Positions 25,646-34,184 of a DNA stretch of 64,000 nucleotides are shown one piece after another; the stretch's first letter is position 1; each line of letters opens with the position of its first letter. The translations under genes and the position numbers were made by a program. The notes under the pieces are model-generated. The model was not told the DNA's origin. It made no database searches and saw only the letters and a program-made list of their open reading frames with translations. Origin of the DNA: Sacculina carcini (lineage: Eukaryota; Arthropoda; Thecostraca; Sacculinidae); the NCBI GenBank assembly GCA_916048095.2, contig OU696596.1, positions 1,281,695-1,345,694 on the forward strand. The letters are read 5' to 3'.

Positions 25646-25806
25646 AACACACACACACATACACTGATACACAACTAGAGACCAAAACTATAGGAGAGTT
25701 CAAACATAAATTGGATACTTAGTGGGAAAGAGAGAGTGGGACAGTGCGAGCGTAAGCTCATTTCCTCTACCTCAACTAGCTGAACATACACACATACATA
25801 CACATA

Positions 25807-25844
<38 letters not shown>

Positions 25845-26605
25845 TTTTGTCTGTATGCGGGAATTAAAGGCACACTGATAACATTTAGTTATTGTGAGTA
25901 TATATATGTGTTTGTGTGTGTGTGTATGTGTGTGCGTGTTATCTGGTATTAACTATGAAACATCTGAGTTTATGGACATGTTTCTGTGTGTGTGTGTGTG
26001 TATGTGTGTGTGTGTGTTATCTTGTTTTGACTATAGAAAGTGGATTTCTTACACGTTTTATGTGTGTGAGTGTGTGGGGGGGGGGGGGTTATGTTTATGT
26101 TTATATGTGTGTTTATGTTCTGAGGTGTTTGTAGACCAGTCTAGTGAACGTGTATGTGTGTGTGTGTGTGTGTGTTTGGCTGTAGATGGAGTGTATGTCC
26201 CCGCTTATAGACACCAGAACCAGTAGCATGACGGGGTGAGTAGCCACCCTGTCACGTGCTGTTCTGTTCTCCATTCCTCACTGCGTCACCAACCAACTCC
26301 ATATGAGACCCTCCTCAGTGTGTGTGTGTGTGTGTTTAGGTCAGTCGGGGTCATGGGTCATCTTGGGTCAGGTCACTCAGGTCACAAGATCAGAACCTGC
26401 TGTAATTGTAGCTTGCTGTATGTGTGTATGTGTGTGTCCACCTGTATGATTCCAGTTTTGAGTGTGATAGTATGAGTTATATCTATGTTTGTGTGTGTGT
26501 GTATGTTTGTGTATGTTAATGTGTCGTTATGTCAGTGTATGTGCCAATGTGTTTTATATGTCTTGTAATGTCTTATAGTGTCTTATAATGTATACCAGTA
26601 TGTTT

Positions 26606-26643
<38 letters not shown>

Positions 26644-29600
26644 AATTTTGGCTGTTGTTATTATTATTATTATCAATATTATTATTATTGTTATTGTTTC
26701 TTGTGTGTTTGTCAATGTGTGTGTGTGTGTGTTATTAATTTTGGCTATTATTATTATTGTTATTATTATTGTTATTGTTTCTTGTGTGTTTATCAATGTG
26801 TGTGTGTGTGTTATTTATTTTGCTATTATTATTATTGTTATTGTTATTGTTTTGTGCAGAGTCAGTCGAAGCGACGGAAGCGACCTCGCTACAACAAACT
26901 CAAGGAGAGAACATCTCGCTACTGGCGATATATCCTGGCACAGCGAGCCGTGCTCGATGAACAGCATCAACAACAACACACAGCAGAATGTTGGCAGCTC
27001 AGTGTGGGGGTGGCGAGACGGTGATGGCAGTCTCGTGCAGTCCTCTGAGAAACTCACTGAATCAGCCGGACATCATATGATCAGCGCGGCAGAACGAGCT
27101 GTCAGTTTTAACACTGCTATATCAGTACAGTACAGTATCATAACAGTTATAACAGTATCATATCAGTTTTAACACTATTATATCAGTATTACAAGTGTAT
27201 TATATCAGTATTACAAGTGTATTATATCAGTATTACAAGTGTATTATATCAGTATTACAAGTGTATTATATCAGTTATACAAGTGTATTATATCAGTTAT
27301 ACAAGTATATATATATATATATCAGTTTTAACATTACTATATCAGTTTTAACATTGCTATATCAGTATTAACGAGCTGTCAGTTTTAACACTGACATTGT
27401 TGACATATTGACACTGACACTGTTGTTATACTATACCAGTATAGTCATTCGGGGCAAATGACGATCGTTTTCATTAACATCTAACCAGCGCTTATACTAA
27501 TGACGATAGCAAAACATGCTAAGTACCACATAGTGTGTTGGTACACTGTGCTTCTATTCCCGTATTGAAAGCTTTCGAAAATTTTGTTTTTTCAAATACA
27601 GATCGAATTTAGTGGTGCGATCGTCATTTACCCCAGTGGGGTAAATGACGATTTTCGTAGGGTAATTAACGATCGATCCGTAATTCGTTAATTTGAAGGT
27701 AATTTGGCATTCTAGATGATAGATAAAGACAGAAATTATCAACTAAATATATTCAAACGAAAAACAAAGATGAACTAGCTCACATTACAATGCTAGCTTA
27801 CTTAGCCTGGCCTTAAGGCTGATACATAATACACTCTACGAAAAGAAGTGTTTTCTTCCGTTATAGCATGGTTTCAATGCCATCTCTCAGCAGATCTTCC
27901 AAAGATAAATCACTGGATGTATTTGCTTCAGTTATTGCGACACTGTTGATTCCGAGTCCTCATCATCCCCTTTCGACTTTCTCTTTTTCACTTTTGCCTT
28001 TTTCTTTGGTTATTCCTTGCTAGACTTCTCAGTTTGAGTAGGAGCTCCCTACCTGCGAAGTCTTGTCTTAGACTTGTTCATCTCTGCAATCTTTTGGTGG
28101 CAATTCTCATCAGTTATTACAGCTCATGGGAATGACTCTCCTCTTTTTTGTGAGGGGGTCGCACGACGTCCTCTGGAGTGTAGGACAGTCTCTATGCAAC
28201 CCAAGTGAAGTTGTTTGCATGACCGCCGCGGTATTCTAGTCGACTATGGCTCCTGGCGGGCTCCGCGAAGTACATTTCCTCGAAGTAATGCAAGACGTCG
28301 TCGCACGTGGTGCACCACGGGGCAATTGACGATCGCTATAGGGGTAAATAGAAATCGTGGATGGGGCATATTACGATCGGTGTGGGGCAATTGACGATCG
28401 CTACACTGATCGTCAATTACCCCCACACCGATCGTAATATGCCCCACTTTCAGAATGATGTGGTGTCTTTAATACTTGCATATAAATGCTATGGAAGAGA
28501 TAGCTATAGCCAATTGCCCCAGTTTCTTGAAGCGATCGCGAATTTCCCCCAAAATTTGTCCATGTGGTGAATTATGACAAATTTTCTGAAACATTGCAAA
28601 TGTTTTGTGCAACATGTTTTGAATGGTTTTGGGAGAAATTGTGTCACACATTCATTTTTTTACGTAGAAAGACGATTCATACACTGAAATGACCGCAAAC
28701 GAATGATCTAATAGTTTATCCACTAATTTCTTGTACATTGCGATTTCAACTCTCCTAGGGTCAAAATCATTTTTTACCCCCAAAATAACCAAATCGCCAT
28801 TTGCCCCAAATGACTATATTACAAATGTATTATATCAATTATACACTATTATATCAGTTATACAAGTAAATATATCAGTTATACAGGTAAATATATCAGT
28901 ATTAACACTATTATATCAGTTATTCAAGTAAATATACCAGTTATACAGGTAAATATATCAGTATTAACACTGCTATATCAGTATTAACACTATTATATCA
29001 GTATTAACACTGCTATATCAGTATTAACACTATTATATCAGTATTAACACTATTATATCAGTATTAACACTATTATATCAGTATTAACACTATTATATCA
29101 GTATTAACACTATTATATCAGTATTAACACTATTATATCAGTATTAACACTATTATATCAGTATTAACACTATTATATCAGTATTAACACTATTATATCA
29201 GTATTAACACTATTATATCAGTATTAACACTATTATATCAGTATTAACACTATTATATCAGTATTAACACTATTATATCAGTATTAACACTATTATATCA
29301 GTATTAACACTATTATATCAGTTTTACCAGTAAATATATCAGTATTACCAGTATTATATCAGTATTAACACTATTATATCAGTATTAACACTATTATATC
29401 AGTATTAACACTATTATATCAGTATTAACACTGCTATATCAGTATTAACACTGCTATATCAGTATTAACACTATTATATCAGTATTAACACTATTATATC
29501 AGTATTACCAGTATTATATCAGTATTAACACTATTATATCAGTATTAACACTATTATATCAGTATTAACACTATTATATCAGTATTAACACTATTATATC

Positions 29601-31160
29601 AGTATTAACACTATTATATCAGTATTAACACTATTATATCAGTATTAACACTATTATATCAGTATTAACACTATTATATCAGTATTAACACTATTATATC
29701 AGTATTAACACTATTATATCAGTATTAACACTGCTATATCAGTATTAACACTATTATATCAGTATTACCAGTATTATATCAGTATTAACACTATTATATC
29801 AGTATTAACACTATTATATCAGTATTAACACTATTATATCAGTATTAACACTATTATATCAGTATTACCAGTATTATATCAGTATTAACACTATTATATC
29901 AGTATTAACACTATTATAGCAGTATTAACACTATTATATCAGTATTAACACTGCTATATCAGTATTAACACTGCTATATCAGTATTAACACTGCTATATC
30001 AGTTTTACCAGTAAATATATCAGTTGTACAAGTAAATATACCAGTTTTACCAGTAAATATATCAGTTATACAAGTAAATATATCAATTATACAGGTAAAT
30101 ATATCAATTATACAAGTAAATATATCAATTATACAAGTAAATATATCAATTATACAAGTAAATATATCAATTATACACAAATATATGGATTATACAAACG
30201 TGTTTGTTTTTATGTTTGTGTTTGTACATATTTTTATGTTTATGTTCATATGTTTTTGGGTTTATATGTTCATGTATCTATGTATGTTTATGTGTTTATT
30301 TATGTTTATATACACTTGTGTTTGTGGGTTTATTCATATACGTTTATGTCTATATATGTTTGTATGTTCAAGATTACATATGTTTGTGTCTGTATGTTTC
30401 CATATTAATGTATATGTTTGTTTGTATGTATGTTTTACCATGCTTATGTGTATGTGTGTTTCCATGTTTATATATATGTTTGCTGGTATGTTTCCCATGT
30501 GTATGTTTGTGCATTTGTGTGTTTATATGTATGTTTCCATGTACATGTATATGTTTGCATGTACGTTTCTCCTGCTTATGTTTATGTATATGTCTGGGCG
30601 TTTATGTGTGTTTCCATGTTTATATATATGGTTGCATTATGTATGTTTACCGTGCTTATGTATATGTTTGTATATTTGTACGTGTGTGTTTAGGTTTGTA
30701 TATATTTGTATATATGTTTATGTGTGTTTGTGTGTTTCAGTTGTGTGGTCGTTTATGTGTATGTATATGTGTTTGTTTGTGTTTGTGTGTTTCAGTTGTG
30801 TGGTCGTTTATGTGTTTGTTTGTGTTTGTGTGTTTCAGTTGTGTGTATGTGTATATATGTTTGTTTATGTTTGTGTGTTTCAGTTGTGTGTATGTATATA
30901 TGTTTGTTTGTGTTTGTGTGTTTCAGTTGTGTGCTCGTTTATCGCTACGTCCTGCCGACTACACTGCTATTAAACTGATGTTGGTGTGTGAAGTGATGTC
31001 GTGGCGTGCTCTCTCATCCTCTCCCTCATCCTCTTCCTCTACCTCATCCTCACTACACGCGCTCTGTCTTGATCGACTGTCTCGTGTGCCGCTAGATAAG
31101 ACACACGTTCACTCTCTCGCTCTCTTCCTCTCTAACTACAACATCCTGCCGGCACGCTGA
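19008..31160 (+). CDS. TADA2B/Ada2b transcriptional adaptor, 11 coding exons
   Basis: ADA2-family adaptor of the nuclear SAGA-type histone acetyltransferase complex, where it anchors and stimulates the GCN5 acetyltransferase. Exons: 19,008-19,014; 19,542-19,639; 20,333-20,392; 21,033-21,171; 22,252-22,481; 24,068-24,143; 24,484-24,778; 25,520-25,607; 26,186-26,235; 26,860-27,100; 30,927-31,160. The lengths total 1,518 nt, giving 505 residues, and all phases join. Domain order is ZZ zinc finger (about residues 5-55), SANT (about 65-110), central ADA2 region with the conserved [13 protein letters not shown] and LKLAHVDMY motifs, a basic region, a low-complexity linker, and a C-terminal SWIRM-like end. 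The SANT core EQYGYGNW and the PSGG, MPLRDD and YRRNGI signatures point to the B paralogue rather than ADA2A. The acceptors are unusually TG-rich. Identity is firm. The weakest joins are exon 1 and the GTGCCA donor of exon 8. Confidence 0.9.
19335..19496 (+). mobile_element. tRNA-derived SINE in TADA2B intron 1
   Basis: Contains an A-box-like TAGCTCAGTGGCTTAGGCG and a B-box-like GGTTTCGAATCC at tRNA spacing, followed by a non-tRNA body and a CAATAACAACAA tail. The acceptor stem does not close and the B box has an extra T, so this is a SINE head rather than a working tRNA. It ends about 45 bp before the ZZ-exon acceptor. Confidence 0.7.
19542..19639 (+). CDS. TADA2B exon 2: first half of ZZ finger
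   Basis: Reads [20 protein letters not shown] followed by DDFDLCLQ, supplying the CxxC...CxxC zinc ligands. The acceptor is TTTTTGCAG. The donor GTTTGC is weak. Confidence 0.9.
19640..20332. repeat. TADA2B intron 2: CA-rich front, long TG block
   Basis: A loose CA-rich stretch at 19,690-19,750 is followed by about 380 bp of TGTGTGCTTGTTTG-type repeat (19,950-20,330) running into the acceptor. Confidence 0.85.
20333..20392 (+). CDS. TADA2B exon 3: second half of ZZ finger
   Basis: 20 codons, [20 protein letters not shown], with the final Cys/His ligands of the ZZ finger. Flanked by GATGCAG and a GTGAGT donor, both phase 0. Confidence 0.93.
20617..20720 (-). repeat. Repeat family A, inverted partial copy
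   Basis: AGAGTGCAAGTGCACTATTA and the following CACC...TACC words are the reverse of the 3' half of family A copies at 16.7 and 37.6 kb. Confidence 0.5.
20757..21030. repeat. TG/TCTG repeat ending TADA2B intron 3
   Basis: TGTGTGTCTGTC units fill the last 270 bp of the intron up to the GGCAG acceptor. No pyrimidine tract is present. Confidence 0.9.
21033..21171 (+). CDS. TADA2B exon 4: SANT domain
   Basis: Encodes the three-helix SANT/Myb-like domain including [20 protein letters not shown] and [15 protein letters not shown]. Bulky aromatic positions W...Y...W are kept. Phase 0 start, phase 1 end with a weak donor, GTACCT. Confidence 0.93.
21172..22251. repeat. TADA2B intron 4: CA block then TG block
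   Basis: CA/ACAT repeats occupy 21,183-21,533, starting about 12 bp inside the donor. TG/TGTATG repeats occupy about 21,626-22,210 before the acceptor. The middle (about 90 bp) is unique. The two ends are complementary as RNA. Confidence 0.9.
22252..22481 (+). CDS. TADA2B exon 5: post-SANT region
   Basis: Completes [20 protein letters not shown], then a linker with [20 protein letters not shown], ending [12 protein letters not shown] at donor GTATGT. The last 31 nt and the donor are repeated six more times downstream. Confidence 0.93.
22451..23130 (+). repeat. Minisatellite of 7 exon-5/donor junctions, about 98 bp each
   Basis: CTACATGCCGCTACGTGATG followed by ATTTCGAGAGG and GTATGTGTGTAATGT begins at 22,451 (the real exon), 22,546, 22,645, 22,742, 22,841, 22,942 and 23,041. 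Between copies lies CT-rich intron. No copy has an AG acceptor in front of it, so these are surplus 5' splice sites, not new exons. One unit has GTGTGT instead of GTATGT. Confidence 0.95.
23131..24067. other. Rest of TADA2B intron 5
   Basis: CT/TTC-rich to about 23,350, then mixed sequence, TG at 23,547-23,600, and a final TATG/TG block (23,990-24,066) directly abutting the acceptor. Confidence 0.7.
24068..24143 (+). CDS. TADA2B exon 6
   Basis: [20 protein letters not shown] then EEIDT, joining in phase 0 to DDFER of exon 5. Conserved acidic segment after the MPLRDD motif. The donor GTATTA is weak and the phase is 1. Confidence 0.88.
24484..24778 (+). CDS. TADA2B exon 7: conserved LAHVDMY region
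   Basis: Acceptor CGCAACAG. Reads [20 protein letters not shown] and onward through a basic helix, ending HRVKELI and AG of an Arg codon (phase 2). This is the most conserved part of ADA2 proteins outside the ZZ/SANT pair and binds other adaptor-module subunits in the family. Confidence 0.93.
24779..25519. repeat. TADA2B intron 7: CT-rich tandem repeats
   Basis: TTCTTCCTGTCTCTTTTACT-like units of about 27 bp (best at 24,900-25,090) give long pyrimidine runs on the sense strand. A TG block (25,490-25,517) abuts the acceptor. Confidence 0.85.
25520..25607 (+). CDS. TADA2B exon 8
   Basis: [20 protein letters not shown] then KREQDPTKK. The Arg codon split with exon 7 and the YRRNGI motif are typical of the family. 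The donor AAG/GTGCCA is poor, and the intron begins at once with CA repeats. Confidence 0.88.
25608..26185. repeat. TADA2B intron 8: CA at donor, TG at acceptor, LINE tail inside
   Basis: (CA)n starts within 7 nt of the donor (25,615-25,665). A LINE 3' tail with second (CA)n follows at 25,671-25,840, and TG blocks lie at about 25,910-26,020 and 26,150-26,175. The last ends about 10 nt before the acceptor. Confidence 0.85.
25671..25840 (+). mobile_element. LINE 3' end with CA tail, in intron 8
   Basis: Reads [11 protein letters not shown] and stop, similar to the FKxxLD end of CR1-type non-LTR reverse transcriptases, then sequence shared with 7,118-7,205, then (CA)n. Confidence 0.45.
26186..26235 (+). 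CDS. TADA2B exon 9, 50-nt small exon
   Basis: [16 protein letters not shown] plus GG. Acceptor GGCTGTAG, strong donor GTGAGT. Start phase 0 and end phase 2 exactly bridge exons 8 and 10, which is the main support. The sequence is not conserved enough to recognise. Confidence 0.65.
26236..26859. other. TADA2B intron 9: GGTCA cluster, TG and TTA repeats
   Basis: GGTCA-rich patch at 26,338-26,391, TG repeats at 26,608-26,640 and 26,717-26,733, and ATT/TTA trinucleotide runs at 26,658-26,850. Confidence 0.7.
26860..27100 (+). CDS. TADA2B exon 10: low-complexity linker
   Basis: In the frame set by exon 9 it reads [18 protein letters not shown], an Asn/Gln-rich segment, and ends MISAAERA. That tail aligns with the residues preceding the SWIRM-like LC..L motif. 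Donor GTCAGT, phase 0. A second frame, basic and open to 27,022, looks coding-like but does not fit either neighbour's phase. Confidence 0.75.
27101..27440. repeat. Start of TADA2B intron 10: degenerate 20-22-bp repeats
   Basis: The donor-adjacent sequence GTCAGTTTTAACACTGCTAT is itself a repeat unit. Related units follow, and the junction ACGAGCTGTCAGTTTTAACA recurs at about 27,370. Confidence 0.8.
27442..28816. mobile_element. DNA transposon relic with long terminal inverted repeats
   Basis: Left end TAGTCATTCGGGGCAAATG and right end CATTTGCCCCAAATGACTA are inverted, and TA dinucleotides flank both (TA-type target duplication). It is inserted inside the 20-bp minisatellite. On the minus strand at about 27,943-28,140 a decayed frame reads [17 protein letters not shown], like the basic/acidic tail of pogo-type transposases, but stops abound. 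Family uncertain. Confidence 0.6.
28361..28446. repeat. Near-perfect palindrome, about 40-bp arms
   Basis: GGGGCATATTACGATCGGTG on the left mirrors CACCGATCGTAATATGCCCC on the right, around a 4-5 nt centre with few mismatches. It is built from the same GGGGCAATTGACGATCG word used at the element's ends. Confidence 0.85.
28820..30180. repeat. 20-bp minisatellite in TADA2B intron 10, more than 50 copies
   Basis: Dominant unit ATCAGTATTAACACTATTAT. The centre (about 28,960-30,000) is highly uniform. The edges change to CAGTTATACAAGTAAATATA units. Compared with the donor-proximal unit, GTCAGT has become ATCAGT, removing the splice GT. Confidence 0.95.
30185..30740. repeat. TATG/TTTG-rich low-complexity block, intron 10
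   Basis: Sense strand is almost free of C. Long ORFs across it are composition artefacts. Confidence 0.85.
30730..30945 (+). repeat. Five tandem copies of the last TADA2B acceptor
   Basis: TTTGTGTGTTTCAG followed by TTGTGTG and, in several copies, (G)TCGTTTAT ends at 30,740, 30,795, 30,838, 30,883 and 30,926. Only the last continues into conserved protein. Each copy duplicates the intron end plus the first 7-16 nt of the exon. Confidence 0.92.
30927..31160 (+). CDS. TADA2B exon 11: SWIRM-like C terminus
   Basis: [20 protein letters not shown] then a Ser-rich insert ([13 protein letters not shown]) and [17 protein letters not shown], ending NILPAR and TGA. The LCxxLxLxPxxY motif and terminal helix match ADA2B family C termini. 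The Ser run interrupts the helical domain. Confidence 0.9.
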   Translation: MCARLSLRPADYTAIKLMLVCEVMSWRALSSSPSSSSSTSSSLHALCLDRLSRVPLDKTHVHSLALFLSNYNILPAR

Positions 31161-31277
31161 CACTGTGTGTGTTTGTATGTGTGTGTGTGTGTGTGTGTGT
31201 TTGTAGGCGCATGTGTGTTTTAGGTATGTATGTTTGTGTATGTATATGTATTTGTGTGTGTATGTTTGTGTGTACAT

Positions 31278-31556
31278 TAGTGGTTCTTAACCTTTTTTCA
31301 GTGTTTGTGCACTTTTCTCAAAACAGCAGTCAATTCTCACACTTCTCTGGGTTTTTAATAGCTGTGTGTTGAAAAAATTATAAAAAATACAAACGACGTA
31401 ATAACAAAATTCTTTTTTGTATTCAATATTCATTCATACAACTTTGAGTCCGTTTAATTTTCCTTTAATTTTTTTCCGGGAGAAACATTTAGCACAGTTA
31501 AAACATATTAATGCGTATAATTTTTCACAGTAATTCTTCACCCCCCCATTAAGAAC
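31278..31556. repeat. Repeat family C, best copy
   Basis: Inverted ends GTGGTTCTTAACC and TTAAGAACCAAC, about 280 bp, with internal words shared with 7,794-7,990. Likely a hAT-type MITE. Target duplication not clear. Confidence 0.55.
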
Positions 31557-31958
31557 CAACATATGTAAATGTGTTTGTATGTGTGTATTTGTTTTATTTC
31601 CAAATTAATCTTTGTTTAACTGAGTCCCTAAATTTATCACACATTTTCTGCTATGTATTTTCAATTAATTTCGTACAATATAATTTTATAGTTGTTTATT
31701 TTGTGCTCAATTCATTCATTCACTGCTAACTTCATCAATCTTTCCGTATTTTCTGCTTTTTCTCACTAATTTTCATTCGTTATATTGTTTTGTGATTATT
31801 TCTGAATTCTGGCGATTTTTATTAATCGTATATCACCAGTTTACTTTTTACAGTAATTTTTGTCATATATTATCTGTATTTTTTCCCGATAGAAAACTTC
31901 CCGTTGTGTGATCAGTATAGAAAGAGAGGTACATTATTGGAGTTAGCACGTGTGTTCA

Positions 31959-32176
31959 ACACAATATTATCACTTTCTCGTAGTAATGATCATAGTTTTT
32001 ACGTTTGTGATAATACTTGGTCTCATAATGGCGTTCATACCTTCTTCTATCGCCTTGTTCTTCTTCCATTCTTCTCTTATCCAACTTCCTAGCAAATTCC
32101 AAATTTTCCGGCTCTGAAACTGATAATTCATCTTTTTTATCATCATTATTCATATCTTCATCTTGATGAAATTCAG
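31959..32176 (-). CDS. Candidate exon of an unidentified minus-strand gene
   Basis: Acceptor ATTTTGCAG, then AEFHQDEDMNNDDKKDEL, ENLEFARKLDKRRMEEEQ and GDRRRYERHYETKYYHK: charged, helical, protein-like. A donor (GAAG/GTATGA) lies at 32,040, otherwise the frame stops at 31,956. Probably the same gene as the block at 33,150-33,529. I do not recognise the family. Confidence 0.4.
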
Positions 32177-32269
32177 CTGCAAAATCTCGTGACTACACAA
32201 TCATACATCCTTCTCTTGTACCACATCCATATTGTTATATAGTACTAGACTGTTTGCACACGATATTTT

Positions 32270-32600
32270 GAACACACACACACACACACACGTATATATC
32301 CTTCTTAGCTTGCACTTTTCAAGTTTGTCTTTCTCCTGAATTTCTTTCACTGTGCTGTTTGTTGTGTTTTTGGGTTTCGTTTGGCAGTGTTTTTGTTGTT
32401 GTTTGTTTGTTATTTGTTAGTTGTAGTTGTGTGTGTGTGTGTATGTTAGCAGAATAACACACACGCGCGCGTGTTAATATTCTGCCTTTCTGGAACTGTG
32501 TTATTTTATTATTATTATTATTATTATCGTGTCATATTTCTTCCGTTCTGTATGTATGTCTGTGTGTGTGTGTGTGTGTGTGTATGTTGTGTTGTTGTAT
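32270..32600. other. Microsatellites and GC-alternating hairpin
   Basis: (CA) at 32,272-32,291, a TG run at 32,429-32,443, the hairpin 32,449-32,485 with ACACGCGCGC in its loop region, (TTA)n at 32,505-32,526 and (TG) at 32,561-32,583. Confidence 0.7.
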
Positions 32601-33149
32601 GTTTTATCACTCGTCTTGTCCGTTTCTTCCTCTCATCTTCCTTCAATCTGTGTCAACACGCTCTAGCATATTCCGTGTGACGTCACGTACAAGATTTGAG
32701 TACATATTTGTGTGTATGTGTGTTAATTGAAATTGGTGTGTAGTATAGATATTGACGCATTTAGTCTGCGTTATCTGTATTGAGTAGTGAACGCTCATAT
32801 TTGTGTGTGTGTCTGAAATACAGTCAATATGAGCTGTGTGAAAATTGTTGTTTGTCGTTTTTCTTTTGTTTGACATTTTCGCTATTTCACAATTTTTGTT
32901 GCTGGAAATATTCCTCGTTGTCACATATAGAGAAGAATTCGCAAAATGAGCAGTTTATTGCTTTGCTTTCTACCAATTTCGTTTCGTCGAGCAAGAAAGT
33001 ATGACACAGGAATTATTCAACATAGAAACATGTTTTATATTCAGGTAGTTAGATATACACTCACATACACGTTCATATTTGTGTTGATATTGAGAGTGAG
33101 AGAGATGGGAGTGATGTTGGATGCTTGTCACGTGGCACTGAAAGTTACG

Positions 33150-33529
33150 ACAATTTGTTCTACAAGTTCGTCAAGTTCTCGTGACAATTCTTGATGACAT
33201 CCCTGAAGAAATTGTTCAACACACTGGATATTGTCGGTCTCACTGTGAAGTTCACTGGATGATTTCTGGTCTTCTATGGTGCTGGTGTTAGAATGAGAGC
33301 TCATCTTGTCCGTCTTATTCTTGGAGTCCATCTCCACCGTTTGTTTCTCTATCACATCTTTTTTCGCTGACTTGTTCTTTGTTGTAGTAGTATTGGTGGT
33401 TGTTTGATCACTGTTTCTTCCCTTCTTCTTATAATCAGCATTTCTGCCAGCTTTAGTTTGAGTCAATCGGGAAACAGGGGCTGGCATATCGGTGTTTGAT
33501 AATTCTCCTCTTCTTTCGTACTGGCAGAT
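33150..33529 (-). CDS. Candidate exon of an unidentified minus-strand gene
   Basis: After a TG-rich acceptor (GTGTGTGAAAG or CTGCCAG) the frame runs 120+ codons: YERRGELSNTDMPAPVSR, a Thr/Lys-rich stretch, then CVEQFLQGCHQELSRELDEL. It contains two Cys and amphipathic helices at its end. Possible donors: GTAACT or GTGCCA near 33,145. The TG-rich acceptor matches the habit seen in the two known genes. Function unknown. Confidence 0.45.
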
Positions 33530-33779
33530 CTTTCACACACACAAGCACAGCTACGGATATATGAAAATTTGAATACAAATTCAGTATTTTACTCGCCGAA
33601 ATTTTATTTTGTTTAATTTCATCACCTTGTCACTGTCGGCATCCTCTGATTTATTAATATTAAAGTAGAATTAATTAAATATTTCGGTGGATGGGAAATA
33701 TTGGCGTTTTTTCTCTATAAAGTACAACTTTACCACGAGTCCACGTGCTTGTTTTCATAGTGTTTGGCGGTCACGAAAT

Positions 33780-33840
33780 GTATGTGTGTGCGTGTATGTG
33801 TGTGTGTATGTGTGTGTGTGTGTGTGTGTGTGTATGTGGG
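33780..33840. repeat. TG microsatellite
   Basis: Mixed TG/TATG run in otherwise unique sequence. The wider 33,530-34,180 interval shows no exon. Confidence 0.8.
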
Positions 33841-34184
33841 GCTTCATTTGTGGTCTTGTCTTGTTTCGCTGACATCATTGTAGTCCAAAGTTTTTCAATT
33901 TTCTACCCAGTATGTTACCTCTTTCACAAAATGTTGTCAACACTGAAATATACATTGCTAAACGGAAACACGAGTGATAATTTCCTTCAATATCCTAGAA
34001 AAATTGCTAAATTACCCCCAGGTTGGGAAACAATGTCTTACATGCATTCTAGTTTTTATTACTGAACCGCTGACAAATGCACGGTCTAGTTTGATTAATT
34101 TTCACACAGCGAAATAACGTGACTAGTATTTTGACCACCTCTCATCCGGCACAATTTATCACTATATGTATACCGTTGTTTTTA

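Noticed and set aside
26860-27022. Alternative basic frame of TADA2B exon 10 ([19 protein letters not shown])
   Set aside because: Looks coding-like but ends at a stop at 27,022 and fits neither the phase of exon 9 nor the join to LCARLSL. Kept only as a caution.
30204-31160. 318-codon ORF ending in the TADA2B stop
   Set aside because: Only the part after 30,926 is conserved protein. The preceding sequence is TATG/TTTG low-complexity intron that happens to lack stops because it has almost no C and few TAA/TGA in frame.
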